From Phycisphaerales bacterium (GTDB lineage: Bacteria; Planctomycetota; Phycisphaerae; Sedimentisphaerales; Anaerobacaceae), in assembly GCA_003170415.1 (NCBI GenBank), contig PMZJ01000027.1, forward strand, positions 98,335 to 162,334: a stretch of DNA of 64,000 nucleotides. Direction: 5' to 3'. Numbering within the stretch: the stretch's first letter is position 1; each line of letters starts with the position of its first letter. The notes below the pieces were generated by a model. The model made no database searches. It was not told the origin of the DNA and worked only from the letters and a program-made list of their open reading frames with translations. Of this stretch, positions 44,289 to 54,244 are shown piece after piece. Position numbers and translations under genes: made by a program.

Positions 44289-44531
44289 TCAGGCACAGAC
44301 GAGCAGTTCTTCGAGGTCCAGCTCCATCAGGTGTTCGAGGTAGTTCTTTAATTCATCTTCAGCGAACCCTGCCAGAAATTCCGGTTTTGCGGATTTGTTT
44401 ATTTCGCAGATGCAGTCAATCAATTCCCTTTTGCTCATATCACCAAATCCTTCAATAAAAACTTTTAATGGCTGTTCGCAGTATCGACACAGCTTGCGAT
44501 TTTTCTTTAGCCCCTGTGACGCGCACACCAT
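44289..44531 (-). CDS. Small protein with CxxC motif, unknown
   Basis: An 80-residue reading frame. The N-terminal part has a zinc-ribbon-like CRYCEQPL and the C-terminal part is acidic and helical (AEDELKNYLEHLMELDLEELL). A second start at 44438, preceded by GAAGGA 9 nt upstream, would give a 48-residue protein without the CxxC. It is convergent with the CvpA-like gene. No family recognised; the protein-like composition is the main support. Confidence 0.45.
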   Translation of the reverse strand: MVCASQGLKKNRKLCRYCEQPLKVFIEGFGDMSKRELIDCICEINKSAKPEFLAGFAEDELKNYLEHLMELDLEELLVCA

Positions 44532-44873
44532 CAACGCCCCATAACCAAAACCCCGATATGCAGGATTCCGAAGGTCTCATATACAACATATAGGAGAGGG
44601 GTCCCAAATCACCCATCAATGTCCAATAAAATCGGCGGGAGGTGCCCAACCAGGGACGCAAGAAAAATTTGCAATAGCGGAAATTTTTTCCGTTAGAAAC
44701 AACAAACGGTTAAACCCGGTCTCCGTTCAAAAACGCAGGGTTTTGGGGCAGTGCGCTGGGGGGAATTTTTCCGTGCAGGGGGCTTGTTCTGCACGCGTTT
44801 TTTCCCTATACTGGTTGGCTTCAGGGCTTTTATAGCGGACAGGCCATAAAAACCATAATTTGGAGAGCTGAAA
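44532..44873. other. Gene-free stretch upstream of the EF-G-like gene
   Basis: No credible gene. It contains the putative promoter at 44784-44812 in its right part. The left part shows no repeat or structure that I can support. Confidence 0.4.
44784..44812 (+). promoter_or_regulatory. Putative promoter of the EF-G-like gene
   Basis: TTGTTC (44784-44789) and TATACT (44807-44812) are separated by 17 bp, about 60 bp before the GTG start. Confidence 0.5.
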
Positions 44874-46907
44874 GTGGCAAGTACCGGCGATATACGCAAC
44901 ATAGTGATAATGGGTCACGGCGGCGCGGGCAAGACCTCGCTGGTCGAGACGATACTGCACAAGACAGGGGCGACCAATCGATTGGGCAGCGTCGATGACA
45001 AAACCAGCATTTGCGATTACTACGATGAGGAAAAGACGCACGGCCATTCGATAAAATCCTCGGTAGCGCATACGCAGTACGGCGGCAAGCAGATAAACAT
45101 AATCGATACTCCCGGCTACCCCGATTTCATAGGGCCATCCATCAAGGCGATTGCCGGCGCGGAGACGGTTGTGATAGTCGTCAACGCAATGTCGGGGGTT
45201 GAGACCGTAACGCGGAGGGTATTTGAGACGGCGACAAAGACCAACAAGGCCAAGCTGATAGTAATCAACAAAATGGACGCGGAAAACGCGGAGCTGCCGC
45301 GACTGATTAAAGATATACAGGAATGTTTCGGGATGCAGTGCCGCTGCGCAAATCTGCCGTCGGCGGACAAATTATCCGTAATCGACTGCATCGAGAACAG
45401 CACAGGCGATTCGCCTGTTATGGACGTTGCCCAGGCGCATACGGAGCTTATCGAAACCATAATCGAGGTTGACGACAAACTTATGGAGAGCTACTTAGGC
45501 GGCGAGCAGATACCGCCCGAGAAGATTTCGGAGATTTTCGTTCACGCACTGATGGCTGGGACGGTTGTTCCGATTGTTTTTACAAACGCCAGAAAAGAAA
45601 TAGGCATCGAGGGGCTTTTGAATATCATCGCGAAATACACGCCGTCGCCGCTTCAGGCCCAGCCGACGCAATTAAAGGCGGGCGACAAGCTGACGGTGTT
45701 GCAGCCCGACCCGGCCGGCCCGCTGGCGGGGCTTGTGTTCCGCGTTTCATTCGACCCGAGGTCGAATATGAAATTCTCATCCATACGCATATTCAGCGGA
45801 ACGCTGAAATCCGATATGAATATGATTCGCAACGACGACAAGAAGGGCGTTCGCCCAGGCCACGTTTTGAAGTCGCAGGGCGGCGAAACACAGGAAATCC
45901 CCTTAGGTCTGGCAGGCGACATTATAACACTTGCCAAGATTGAGGACCTCAGGGTAGGCGACCTGGTTCACGATGGCCGAGTCGCGGGGAAATTCGATTT
46001 GCCCGCGGCCCCTGAGCCGATGTTTGCGCTGGCCCTTGAGCCGGCGGCGAGAGGCGACGAACAGAAAATCGGCACAGCGCTGGAAAAGCTTTGCGAGGAA
46101 GACCCGTGCCTGAAGGTTACCAGGGACGCCCAGACCAAAGAGCTTGTTCTCAACGGCCTCGGCGACCTGCACCTTCGCGTGATGCTCGAAAAAATGGAGA
46201 GCCGTTCGAAGCTCAAGGTCAATACCAAAGAGCCGAAGATACCGTATCGCGAGACGATTACCCTCAAGGCGGAGGGGCATTACCGGCACAAGAAGCAGAC
46301 GGGCGGATCGGGGCAGTTCGGCGAGGTTTATCTTCGCATTGAGCCGGCGCCGCGAAATTCCGACCCGCCGCTGCAATATAGCTGGGACATATTCGGCGGC
46401 TCGATTCCGGGCCAGTACGAGCCGGCGGTGTTGAAAGGCGTCAACGAGATTATGGAAAACGGCTTCGTCGCGGGTTTCCCGCTGCAGGACGTCAAGGTCT
46501 CCGTTTATGACGGCAAGCATCACCCCGTTGATTCAAAAGAAGTGGCGTTCCGCGCGGCAGGCAAAGGCGCGTTTCTTGACGCGCTCGAAAAGGCAAGGCC
46601 GGTCCTGCTCGAACCCATAGTCAATATCGAAGTTACCGCCCCCGCGGAAAACATTGGTGATATCGCGGGCGACCTGGCGGGCAAACGAGGCAGGGTTTTG
46701 GGGCAGGATATGCTGCCGGGCAATATGCTTCTCATTAAAGCGCAGGTGCCGTTGTCTGAGGTGACGCAGTATAACAGCCAGTTGAAATCCGTAACCGGAG
46801 GCCGCGGCAGCTACTCTATGTCACTGAGTCATTACGAAGCCGTTCCGCCGAATATCCAGGCTAACGTCGTCGCACAATACGCTAAACCAAAACATACCGC
46901 CGAATAA
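44874..46907 (+). CDS. Elongation factor G-like GTPase (EF-G paralogue)
   Basis: A 677-residue translational GTPase with domains G, II, III, IV and V in EF-G order. The P-loop is GHGGAGKTSL instead of GHIDAGKTT, G3 is DTPGYPDF with Tyr in place of the catalytic His, G4 is NKMD, and the usual RGITI switch I motif is replaced by HGHSIKSSV. These features match the EF-G-like (EFG-II type) paralogue group rather than canonical FusA. A housekeeping fusA should exist elsewhere. The GTG start has GGAGAG 6 nt before it, and a strong terminator follows. Confidence 0.85.
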   Translation: MASTGDIRNIVIMGHGGAGKTSLVETILHKTGATNRLGSVDDKTSICDYYDEEKTHGHSIKSSVAHTQYGGKQINIIDTPGYPDFIGPSIKAIAGAETVVIVVNAMSGVETVTRRVFETATKTNKAKLIVINKMDAENAELPRLIKDIQECFGMQCRCANLPSADKLSVIDCIENSTGDSPVMDVAQAHTELIETIIEVDDKLMESYLGGEQIPPEKISEIFVHALMAGTVVPIVFTNARKEIGIEGLLNIIAKYTPSPLQAQPTQLKAGDKLTVLQPDPAGPLAGLVFRVSFDPRSNMKFSSIRIFSGTLKSDMNMIRNDDKKGVRPGHVLKSQGGETQEIPLGLAGDIITLAKIEDLRVGDLVHDGRVAGKFDLPAAPEPMFALALEPAARGDEQKIGTALEKLCEEDPCLKVTRDAQTKELVLNGLGDLHLRVMLEKMESRSKLKVNTKEPKIPYRETITLKAEGHYRHKKQTGGSGQFGEVYLRIEPAPRNSDPPLQYSWDIFGGSIPGQYEPAVLKGVNEIMENGFVAGFPLQDVKVSVYDGKHHPVDSKEVAFRAAGKGAFLDALEKARPVLLEPIVNIEVTAPAENIGDIAGDLAGKRGRVLGQDMLPGNMLLIKAQVPLSEVTQYNSQLKSVTGGRGSYSMSLSHYEAVPPNIQANVVAQYAKPKHTAE

Positions 46908-46933
46908 AGAAATTTATTTATGCCTGAGCATTC

Positions 46934-46964
46934 AACCCCCGGTAGTTTTAGCCGGGGGTTTTTG
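46934..46964 (+). terminator. Rho-independent terminator after the EF-G-like gene
   Basis: AACCCCCGG (46934-46942) pairs with CCGGGGGTT (46952-46960) around TAGTTTTAG and runs into TTTG. A 9-bp GC-rich stem with T-rich tail, 27 nt after the stop codon. Confidence 0.85.
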
Positions 46965-47107
46965 TTTATTGATACTGGAACCAATTGGTGATAACGCTGG
47001 GAGAACACCGTAAATCGTTACATACTCTTACCCAACTTTTCTCCAACGAATGTAACATGAATAAGAAATAGCTTATATAAGAAAACGGCTGCAAAAAACA
47101 ATGGTCA

Positions 47108-48461
47108 TCATATTTTTTGATTTTGTATAAGATCGCGATACCAAAAACCGCTATCTTTAATGATGCGATTTTGTGTGTTGTAATCTACATAAACAATCCC
47201 GAATCGCTTACTGAAACCGACAGCCCATTCGAAGTTATCCAATAACGACCAGACAAAATAGCCCTTAACGTTGGCGTTTTCTTGGATAGCTTTATATACC
47301 ATATCAACATGTTTTCTGAGGAAATCTATTCGCTTAATATCGTGAACGGCACCGTTTTCGACAATGTCCTCAAACGCCGCGCCATTTTCGGTAATATACA
47401 CCAAAGGATTGCCATAATATTTCTTTATTCGCATCAAGACATTATAAATACATTCAGGATATATTTCCCACCCCATGCTGGTGTATTTAATTCCATCCTT
47501 CGTAAATTCGGCATCAGGAATTCGAGAACCTGTCATCCATGCATGAAAAAACGGAACGTACCACTTATGATATGCCCGTGCAGAGGTATAACAGTTTACT
47601 CCTAGAAAGTCTAGATGGGAAGAAATCAATTTCATATCGCCAGGCTGTACTCTTGGGCGAAAAAGGCGTAGTTTGTTCCACAATAAATTCGGATATTGTC
47701 CTTTTAATAGGGGGTCAAGTTGAATTCCGTTGAAAAAATAGATCCGCAATATAAGTAGCATCTCTATCCTTCTGAGAATCAGTCATACGGCGTATGGACA
47801 TCAGATTAAGTGATATCCCAACCAAACATTTATCATTAATGCTCTTAATTGCTTCCGTTGCTGTTGCATGCGCCAACAAAAGATTGTGAAAAGTTCGAAA
47901 AGCAGCCCATGGATTTCTTTTGCCTGGAGCGTGTATGCCGCTTAGCCCTCCAAATACGGCGTAAATCCATGGTTCATTTATGGTAATCCAGTGATTAACT
48001 CTATCCCCTAATTTTTTTGCAACCTTTATTGCGAACTCTGTGAAGTATTTGACGCATTCTCGGTTGCTAAAACCACCTATTTTGTACTGCAAAGCTTGGG
48101 GTAAGTCCCAGTGAAAAAGTGTAACAAAAGGATTTATCCCAACTTCTAATAAATCATCCACTAAGCGGTCATAGAAATCCAAACCTTTTTGATTTACCTC
48201 GCCTTCCCCCGTAGGCAAAATTCTCGGCCACGATACCGAAAATCGGTATGCGTTCAATCCAAGCGATTTCATTAGTAGGATGTCATCTTTCCATCGATGA
48301 TAATGGTCACATGCTACATTACCCGTGTGACCAAATCGTATTTTGCCTCGGGTATGACAAAATCTATCCCATATAGATTCACCTTTTCCATCCTCCTTCC
48401 ATGCGCCTTCGATCTGATAAGCGGATGTTGACGAACCAAAAACAAAACTCGGGGGAAACAT
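47108..48461 (-). pseudogene. GH1 beta-glucosidase split by a single-base frameshift
   Basis: Family GH1 hydrolase of about 450 residues in two frames. The first frame starts at ATG 48461 (MFPPSFVFGSSTSAYQIEGA, GGAAAG 7 nt upstream) and carries the acid/base Glu in INEPW. It breaks after ADLFF and stops at 47715. The second frame continues with NGIQLDPLLKGQYP and carries the nucleophile Glu in YITENG and the later WSLLDNFEW. The shift falls in a run of six A on the plus strand (47733-47738); five would restore the frame exactly. All catalytic residues are otherwise intact, so this is a recent mutation, a homopolymer error, or slippage. The enzyme lacks a signal peptide and would cleave imported glucosides. 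Confidence 0.9.
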
Positions 48462-48714
48462 CACAGGGCTTTCCACTTTATAATCCTCTAAAAAAAATAT
48501 ATCCAGTAGCCAATCTACCTTGCTGATTATATAACCTATTGACAATATCTGAACTTATAATTATTAATTAACATGATACGGTAAGGCTAAACGGTATTAT
48601 TTGCAAGAAAAACAACCATTTTTAGGAAGGTGACTATGGACAGGGCATATTAGGACAGCACAAGCAACAGCCCAACATGCCGGACCAAAATGGACGCCGA
48701 GCAAAAAAGGACTT

Positions 48715-49527
48715 TTAGGCATCATCTATATCATCTTTTATGGTCTTACTTTCTCTTGAAGCTGTAATCTCGGCGTTAAGTATCCGCTGATCTCGTTTCA
48801 AACGCCACAGATTTATAACAATTTCGCTCACCACAAGAATAAGTATCATGGCCACATAAGATATATGTTCCAAAGTTGAAGAATTTACACGTTTGGCCAT
48901 GATCGTAACAGGGAAAAGCGCCAAACCGGCGGTAAAACAAATAAACAATCGCACGAAATATGGATTCTTAAACCAGGAACGCCACCCACGATCAATCTTG
49001 TAAGGAAAAAAAATACTGTCTGTTCGTTGCACGTGCTTTATATGCTTAACCCAATATTCCTGTATCGCATCCACTGCAATTCTCACATCTTCTGTAGAAG
49101 ACAGCTTTTTTGTTTCCTGTACGGCATAAGCAATATGTGATAACACGTAGATACTCCCATAAAGATTGAAAAATGAATAAAACGTGAAAATCGCAACATA
49201 TCTTTCAATTTTAGGAACTGACACAAAAAGAAGTGCTAATATACCAACCATTATCGCTATCATACCTACCGAGAATAATCCCTGTGGTACCGCATAATTT
49301 CTTGGGTCCAGCCATTTATTCAAAACATGATTTAGCTCATACCAAGTAGACCAAATCCACAAGAGAAGCAGAGCTATGGTAAATGCGTACAATGCAAGAT
49401 GGAACTTGTCAATCGCCCCAAAGATCTTCAGTTGTTCAGATATAAATGGCATAAGACCAGCTAAAGTAAGCAGAATCGATGCCCCAATATACTGGTAAAC
49501 ACGTAGTATTCTAATATCAGCGGGCAT
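48715..49527 (-). CDS. Six-helix membrane protein, unknown function
   Basis: A 270-residue integral membrane protein with hydrophobic segments at about residues 13-30, 43-60, 85-105, 112-132, 190-208 and 220-240. A soluble loop of about 50 residues with charged and aromatic residues separates segments 4 and 5, and the C-terminus is charged and acidic at the end. A strong Shine-Dalgarno (AAAGGAGG) lies 8 nt before the ATG. No family recognised. Neighbours give no clear functional hint. Confidence 0.65.
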   Translation of the reverse strand: MPADIRILRVYQYIGASILLTLAGLMPFISEQLKIFGAIDKFHLALYAFTIALLLLWIWSTWYELNHVLNKWLDPRNYAVPQGLFSVGMIAIMVGILALLFVSVPKIERYVAIFTFYSFFNLYGSIYVLSHIAYAVQETKKLSSTEDVRIAVDAIQEYWVKHIKHVQRTDSIFFPYKIDRGWRSWFKNPYFVRLFICFTAGLALFPVTIMAKRVNSSTLEHISYVAMILILVVSEIVINLWRLKRDQRILNAEITASRESKTIKDDIDDA

Positions 49528-49686
49528 GCCAATAACCTCCTTTAATTATTGATAATTTTAGCGCCTCGTTTTCCAAGACGATTTAGAACCTTATCCATCA
49601 ATAACGTCATGCAAAATACGCGTATGAGGGAAGTTTACCAGAACTTATTTGTAAATCAATGTCTTTTTAACTAATCGAGCCTCGAC

Positions 49687-50712
49687 CTATGATTCGATAG
49701 CTGCGGTGAGGATTTGGCGATTGTCGTTAATCCAGTGGGCCTTGCGAACGATCATATTCAGAAAATCCGTTCCCTTAAGATTGCCGAAAAAGCCAGTTGC
49801 GGCTATGGGCAAAACCGATTCGGCTATCATTGTCTCAACCATTAAATCCAGGAGCGAATCGAGATGGTCTTTATCCAGGTTGATAACCTCACGATAACCT
49901 TCGAGGACCTGGACTAATTTGGCCTGGTCAAGATAATCGGGCCAGTCGGCGGGATTGGGCTGATAGCCGACGAGAGAGAACTGGAGCATTGCGTTGGCCA
50001 AATCGGTAATCGGCTGAGCGATTTTGACGGAATCAAAGTCAAGGACTGCCACAAGTTTGTCTTTGTCGAAAAGCATATTGCCCGGATGCCAATCGCCGTG
50101 AACCACCTGCTGGGGCCACGAATCGAATCCAAGCTCGTTAACATGCACACTGGCGTGGTTGTAAAGAGACATCAGTTCTTCCCCGCAACGGTGGAGCTTC
50201 CTTTCGTTGCTTTGATAGATATCCGAGGCGATGGTTTTAAGATGTCTCCTCACCATCGTCGAATTGTGAAAACTCGCTTTTAGCGGCTCCCACTCGAATT
50301 TTAAATCGGCCAGGTACTGGTGAAACTTCGCGAGTTGTCTTCCCGTGTCGATTGTCGCTTCGGCTGAGCCGGTGTAACGGGTGCCGCCCACGAACTTGAA
50401 AAGCTCATATATATTGCTGCTAAGCTGCAGTATGGTTCCAAATTCATCCCGTGCGGCGACCAGCGGTGCGACGGGGAAATCTCGTTTGGCCAGGTGCGAC
50501 TGCACGGCGTGTGCGAATGCGACCCGATATACGTCGTCTTTATCCTGCAGGCGGCGTTTGAGCAGAAACCTGCCCCGGGTGGTTGTTACGACGAGTTTTG
50601 GCGCGTGTTTGCTTCCTCCGACAAGGCGCATAACCTTTCGGATTTTGCCGATATCGTAGCGGCTGAGGACTTCAGCCAGCTCTTCTGATGTGAAACGCGC
50701 GCCTGTCGCCAT
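49687..50712 (-). CDS. APH-family phosphotransferase
   Basis: A 341-residue small-molecule kinase of the aminoglycoside phosphotransferase/choline kinase superfamily (HomoSerine kinase type II or CotS-like). The catalytic loop is VVHGDWHPGNMLFD and the metal-binding segment is VLDFDSVKIAQPITDLA. The N-terminal lobe has VGGSKHAPKLVV as nucleotide-binding loop. The substrate is not evident; resistance is only one of many possibilities. It is 57 bp downstream of the Ser/Thr kinase gene on the same strand and probably cotranscribed. Confidence 0.85.
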   Translation of the reverse strand: MATGARFTSEELAEVLSRYDIGKIRKVMRLVGGSKHAPKLVVTTTRGRFLLKRRLQDKDDVYRVAFAHAVQSHLAKRDFPVAPLVAARDEFGTILQLSSNIYELFKFVGGTRYTGSAEATIDTGRQLAKFHQYLADLKFEWEPLKASFHNSTMVRRHLKTIASDIYQSNERKLHRCGEELMSLYNHASVHVNELGFDSWPQQVVHGDWHPGNMLFDKDKLVAVLDFDSVKIAQPITDLANAMLQFSLVGYQPNPADWPDYLDQAKLVQVLEGYREVINLDKDHLDSLLDLMVETMIAESVLPIAATGFFGNLKGTDFLNMIVRKAHWINDNRQILTAAIES

Positions 50713-50769
50713 AATAAATGCGATTAATGATTAACGGTTAAACGGGAGTTTGAATTTGTCCGAACTGGC

Positions 50770-52014
50770 TCATTTTCTAAACATCAGCAGGACGACAATC
50801 AGCAGCAGGAACCCAGCCATGGCGCCCAGAATCACGATGGCGGTTTTGTACCGCGTAACGGACTGTTCAAGGCCAACAGCTTCGGTTTCTTCCTCTACCG
50901 GCTCACCTTCTTCAAGTTTTTCGAGGTCCGACATATTCATACGCTTGTGCGCCCGCAAGGGGGCCTCTCCGGCCCGGACCGCCTTCAAATCAATAAGGAG
51001 TTCATCGACGCTGCTGTACCGGTCTTTTTTGTTTTTGGCCATCATAACTTCGATGACCTCAGAGACGCCGGCGGAAAGCGAGGTGTTGATGTGGTCCGGG
51101 GGGACGAGCTGGTCTTTCAAATGTTTTCGCATCACCTCCGCCGGGTCGTCGGCCATAAAGGGGACCCGCCCGGTTACCAGGTGATAGAACGTTGCGCCGA
51201 GGCCGTAGATGTCGGCCCTGCCATCGACGTCCATTTCGCCGCGTATTTGTTCGGGGGAGATATAATAAGGCGTGCCGTATGCCTTGCCCTTTTCCATCTT
51301 GGCCGCCTCGAAGTCCGTGGTTTGCCTGGCAAGACCCATATCCGCCAGTTTTACTATCCCCTCCTTGTTAATCATTATGTTCTTGGGTTTTACGTCGCGG
51401 TGAATGAGGCCCACGGAATGGGCGTGCCTGAGGGCCTCCGCGACCTGGATGATGACGTCGAGGGCCTCCTTTTCGCCGTAAACCTTGCCTGCCGCCAAAT
51501 CGTCGTAGAGAGTTTTGCCTTCGACGTATTCCATCACGAAGTAGTGGTAACCGCCGGCCTCGCCGACGTCCACGGCCTGAACGATGTTCGCGTGATTGAG
51601 CTTGCCTGCGGCCTTACCCTCTTTATAAAAACGTTCCACGTATTCCTTGTTTTCGGTGAATTTTTTGGGCAGGACTTTAATGGCGACGATTCGGTCTAAG
51701 CTGAGCTGCCTTGCTTTGTAAACGACAGCCATAGCGCCGGCGCCGAGTTTGCCGAGAATCAGGTATCCGGGTATCTGATGGGCGGCGGTTGAGCCGCGTG
51801 CCTCTTTGATTGTGTTGCCGACGCGGTGCGCCTGTGTTTTTGTAAGGTAGCCCCTCTCAACGAGGAGGTCTTTTAGCAGAATGGGATTAGTAGCTTGCCT
51901 GGTCTCGGCTTCCTCGAGGCAGTGTCGCAGTTCCTCATTGGTGCAAAGTCCCTGGTCGAGGGCCATTCTGCCGAATATCGTATCGTAATTGGTACTCTCG
52001 TCTGCTCTTGCCAT
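50770..52014 (-). CDS. Membrane-anchored Ser/Thr protein kinase
   Basis: A 414-residue Hanks-type kinase. Residues 1-75 form an extra N-terminal domain (FGRMALDQGLCTNEEL and LLVERGYLTKTQAHRV), which recalls the N-terminal modules of MshE/GspE ATPases. The kinase domain (about 82-350) has the glycine loop KLGAGAMAVVYKA, the ATP-binding Lys of VAIKVL, HRDVKPKN and a DMG in place of DFG (LADMGLAR). A single membrane helix near residues 390-411 ends the protein with almost no external part, so it is unlikely to sense an outside ligand itself. Such kinases are abundant in Planctomycetota. Confidence 0.92.
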   Translation of the reverse strand: MARADESTNYDTIFGRMALDQGLCTNEELRHCLEEAETRQATNPILLKDLLVERGYLTKTQAHRVGNTIKEARGSTAAHQIPGYLILGKLGAGAMAVVYKARQLSLDRIVAIKVLPKKFTENKEYVERFYKEGKAAGKLNHANIVQAVDVGEAGGYHYFVMEYVEGKTLYDDLAAGKVYGEKEALDVIIQVAEALRHAHSVGLIHRDVKPKNIMINKEGIVKLADMGLARQTTDFEAAKMEKGKAYGTPYYISPEQIRGEMDVDGRADIYGLGATFYHLVTGRVPFMADDPAEVMRKHLKDQLVPPDHINTSLSAGVSEVIEVMMAKNKKDRYSSVDELLIDLKAVRAGEAPLRAHKRMNMSDLEKLEEGEPVEEETEAVGLEQSVTRYKTAIVILGAMAGFLLLIVVLLMFRK

Positions 52015-52170
52015 CTATTTGTTTACCGGTTCAGAAGGAGGCGTTCTTCCAGATTTAATCCTGTTATTATTAGTTATACCAGACCATTGTCAAAATAAAA
52101 ATAAAATCTCCCCATGGTCCAATAATAGCATCGGCCAGATTGCTTTCCCAGTTTAACGCTTTCTGGGCCA

Positions 52171-52198
52171 TTGACTTAGCTGTAAATCCTGCTACACT
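52171..52198 (+). promoter_or_regulatory. Promoter of the etf-acyl-CoA dehydrogenase operon
   Basis: TTGACT (52171-52176) and TACACT (52193-52198) are separated by 16 bp, 55 bp before the etfB GTG start. It also faces away from the Ser/Thr kinase gene, as expected for a divergent intergenic region. Confidence 0.55.
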
Positions 52199-52253
52199 GC
52201 CCTTCTTTCGATGAAGGCCGCAACCACGACCGAACCAGTAAGGAGCTCAAACA

Positions 52254-53165
52254 GTGGCGTATAATTGTGTAGTATTGGTAAAACAGGTGCCTGATACGAA
52301 AAGGATAACAGGCAAGGCGATGAACGATGACGGGACGGTCAATCGTGCGGCCCTGCCTGCGATATTTAATCCCGAGGACCTTAATGCCCTTGAGGCGGCA
52401 TTGGATATCAAAGACCGGTTCGGCGGGACGGTTACCGTTATAACGATGGGGCTGCCCGCGGCGGTTACGACGCTAAAAGATGCTCTTTATCGCGGGGCCG
52501 ACGAGGCGATTCTTGTTACGGATGCCCGTTGTGCTGCAAGCGATACCCTGGCAACGAGTTACATACTCAGTTGCGCGGTAAAACGGATTAAGTATGACAT
52601 TGTTCTTTGCGGCAGGCAGGCCATCGACGGCGATACCGCCCAGGTTGGGCCTCAATTAGCGGAGAAACTGGGAATACCGCAAATCACCTATGTTGAAAAA
52701 CCGGTTGAAATTGAAGGACGGACGATAACTGCTCAGCGGAATATAGGCAACGGCTGGCAAAAGGTCAAGGCGCAGTTACCTGTGTTGCTGACGGTAACGG
52801 GTGAGGCCAATGTGCCGAGGGTTGCGGCTGCGAAAAAGATGATGAAATACAAGGCCGCTATGACGCCCGCCGGAGTCGAGCAGAAAATAAAAGCCGAAAA
52901 TTCTCACGCCAGCGCCGATGAGATAAAGGAGCTGGCCGTGCAAAAATGCAGCGAGATGGACAAGAAGGGGCTGCTCATAGAGCAGTGGAACCTCGATTTT
53001 CTCAAGGCAGATTTGACCTGGTGCGGCAGGAACGGCTCGCCCACAAAAGTCCACAGGATTCAAAGCGTCGTGCTGGCCTCCAAAGAGACAAAATCGGTTG
53101 AGCCGACGGACGAGGGGTTGTCTGGTATGATTCACGAACTTCTCGAAGATAAAATCATCGCATAA
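52254..53165 (+). CDS. etfB: Electron transfer flavoprotein, beta subunit
   Basis: A 303-residue EtfB, somewhat longer than the usual 250-260. It binds AMP (or a second flavin in bifurcating types) and with EtfA accepts electrons from acyl-CoA dehydrogenase. Recognisable segments are VLVKQVPDT, FNPEDLNALEAAL, AILVTDARCAASDTLAT and GRQAIDGDTAQVGPQLAEKLG. The GTG start has AAGGAG 8 nt upstream. The extra length is in the C-terminal third. It starts an operon with etfA and an acyl-CoA dehydrogenase. Confidence 0.93.
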   Translation: MAYNCVVLVKQVPDTKRITGKAMNDDGTVNRAALPAIFNPEDLNALEAALDIKDRFGGTVTVITMGLPAAVTTLKDALYRGADEAILVTDARCAASDTLATSYILSCAVKRIKYDIVLCGRQAIDGDTAQVGPQLAEKLGIPQITYVEKPVEIEGRTITAQRNIGNGWQKVKAQLPVLLTVTGEANVPRVAAAKKMMKYKAAMTPAGVEQKIKAENSHASADEIKELAVQKCSEMDKKGLLIEQWNLDFLKADLTWCGRNGSPTKVHRIQSVVLASKETKSVEPTDEGLSGMIHELLEDKIIA

Positions 53166-53186
53166 GGAACCACGAGACACGAAAAA

Positions 53187-54242
53187 ATGATAGACGTAAA
53201 CAGACGGGGTGAAGTGTGGGTATTCGCGGAACAGCACGGGGGCCTGCTGGAAGATACGCCGATTGAGTTGATGAGCAAGGGTCGGCATCTGGCGGACATT
53301 CTTGGCGTTGGGCTTGGTGCGGTGCTGCTGGGCGATAACGTAAAAGCCCTTGCGACAAAGCTGATTCATTATGGGGCCGACAAGGTTTATCTGGCGGAGC
53401 ATCCGCTGTTAGAGCGTTACCAGGCGAACAGCTACGCCAAAGTTTTTTACGACCTGATTCACAAATACAAGCCGCAGATTGTTGTTTACGGCGCGACGGC
53501 GGTTGGCAGGGATTTGGGACCGAGAATCGCAAGCGCAACCAAGGCGGGGTTGACGGCTGACTGCACAGATTTGCAAATCGGCGACCACAAAACAACCGAT
53601 GGGCAGATGCACAAGAACCTGCTGTTTCAAATCAGGCCCGCGTTTGGCGGCAACATAATCGCGACGATTATCAATTATGACCGCTGGCCCCAGATGGCGA
53701 CCGTCCGCGAGGGCGTTATGGTGATGGCGACCCCCGATACCAAAAGGAAAGGCCAGATAATCACTGAAAAGGTTCAATTGTCACCGCAGGAATTACCCAT
53801 TGAGATTCTCGAAGAGCATACAAGGGCCAAAAAGGTGGACCTCAAGGCGGCCCGGATTATCGTGGCTGGCGGCGCGGGCCTGGGCAGCAAAGACAACTTC
53901 CGGCTAATCTGGGACCTGGCCAATTGTCTCGGCGGCGCACCTGCCGCAACAAGGGCCGCGATTGACCTGGGCTTCATCGACCACGACCATCAGGTGGGCC
54001 AGACGGGCACGACCGTGAGGCCTTCGCTTTATATCGCGGTGGGAATCAGCGGGGCGATACAGCATCAGTCGGGTATGAGCCAGAGCCAGAAAATAGTGGC
54101 GATAAACAACGACCCGCAGGCGCCCATCTTCGACGTCGCGCATTATAAAATCGTGGGCGACCTCAACGAGGTCGTTCCGAGAATGATAAAGGCCATCAAG
54201 GAAAAAGGATTCAAGGAAACCTCTTCAGCCGAAAGTAAATAA
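53187..54242 (+). CDS. etfA: Electron transfer flavoprotein, alpha subunit
   Basis: A 351-residue EtfA that holds FAD in its C-terminal domain. Visible are VYGATAVGRDLGPRIAS, ARIIVAGGAGLGS, the FAD-binding HQVGQTGTTVRP and LYIAVGISGAIQHQSGM, then NDPQAPIFDVAHYKIVGDL. It lies 21 bp after etfB and 2 bp before the acyl-CoA dehydrogenase, so the three products are very likely made together. Confidence 0.95.
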   Translation: MIDVNRRGEVWVFAEQHGGLLEDTPIELMSKGRHLADILGVGLGAVLLGDNVKALATKLIHYGADKVYLAEHPLLERYQANSYAKVFYDLIHKYKPQIVVYGATAVGRDLGPRIASATKAGLTADCTDLQIGDHKTTDGQMHKNLLFQIRPAFGGNIIATIINYDRWPQMATVREGVMVMATPDTKRKGQIITEKVQLSPQELPIEILEEHTRAKKVDLKAARIIVAGGAGLGSKDNFRLIWDLANCLGGAPAATRAAIDLGFIDHDHQVGQTGTTVRPSLYIAVGISGAIQHQSGMSQSQKIVAINNDPQAPIFDVAHYKIVGDLNEVVPRMIKAIKEKGFKETSSAESK

Positions 54243-54244
54243 CG

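Noticed and set aside
50947..51699. Long open frame (250 codons) antisense to the Ser/Thr kinase
   Set aside because: Shadow of the kinase gene; the opposite strand carries all kinase motifs.
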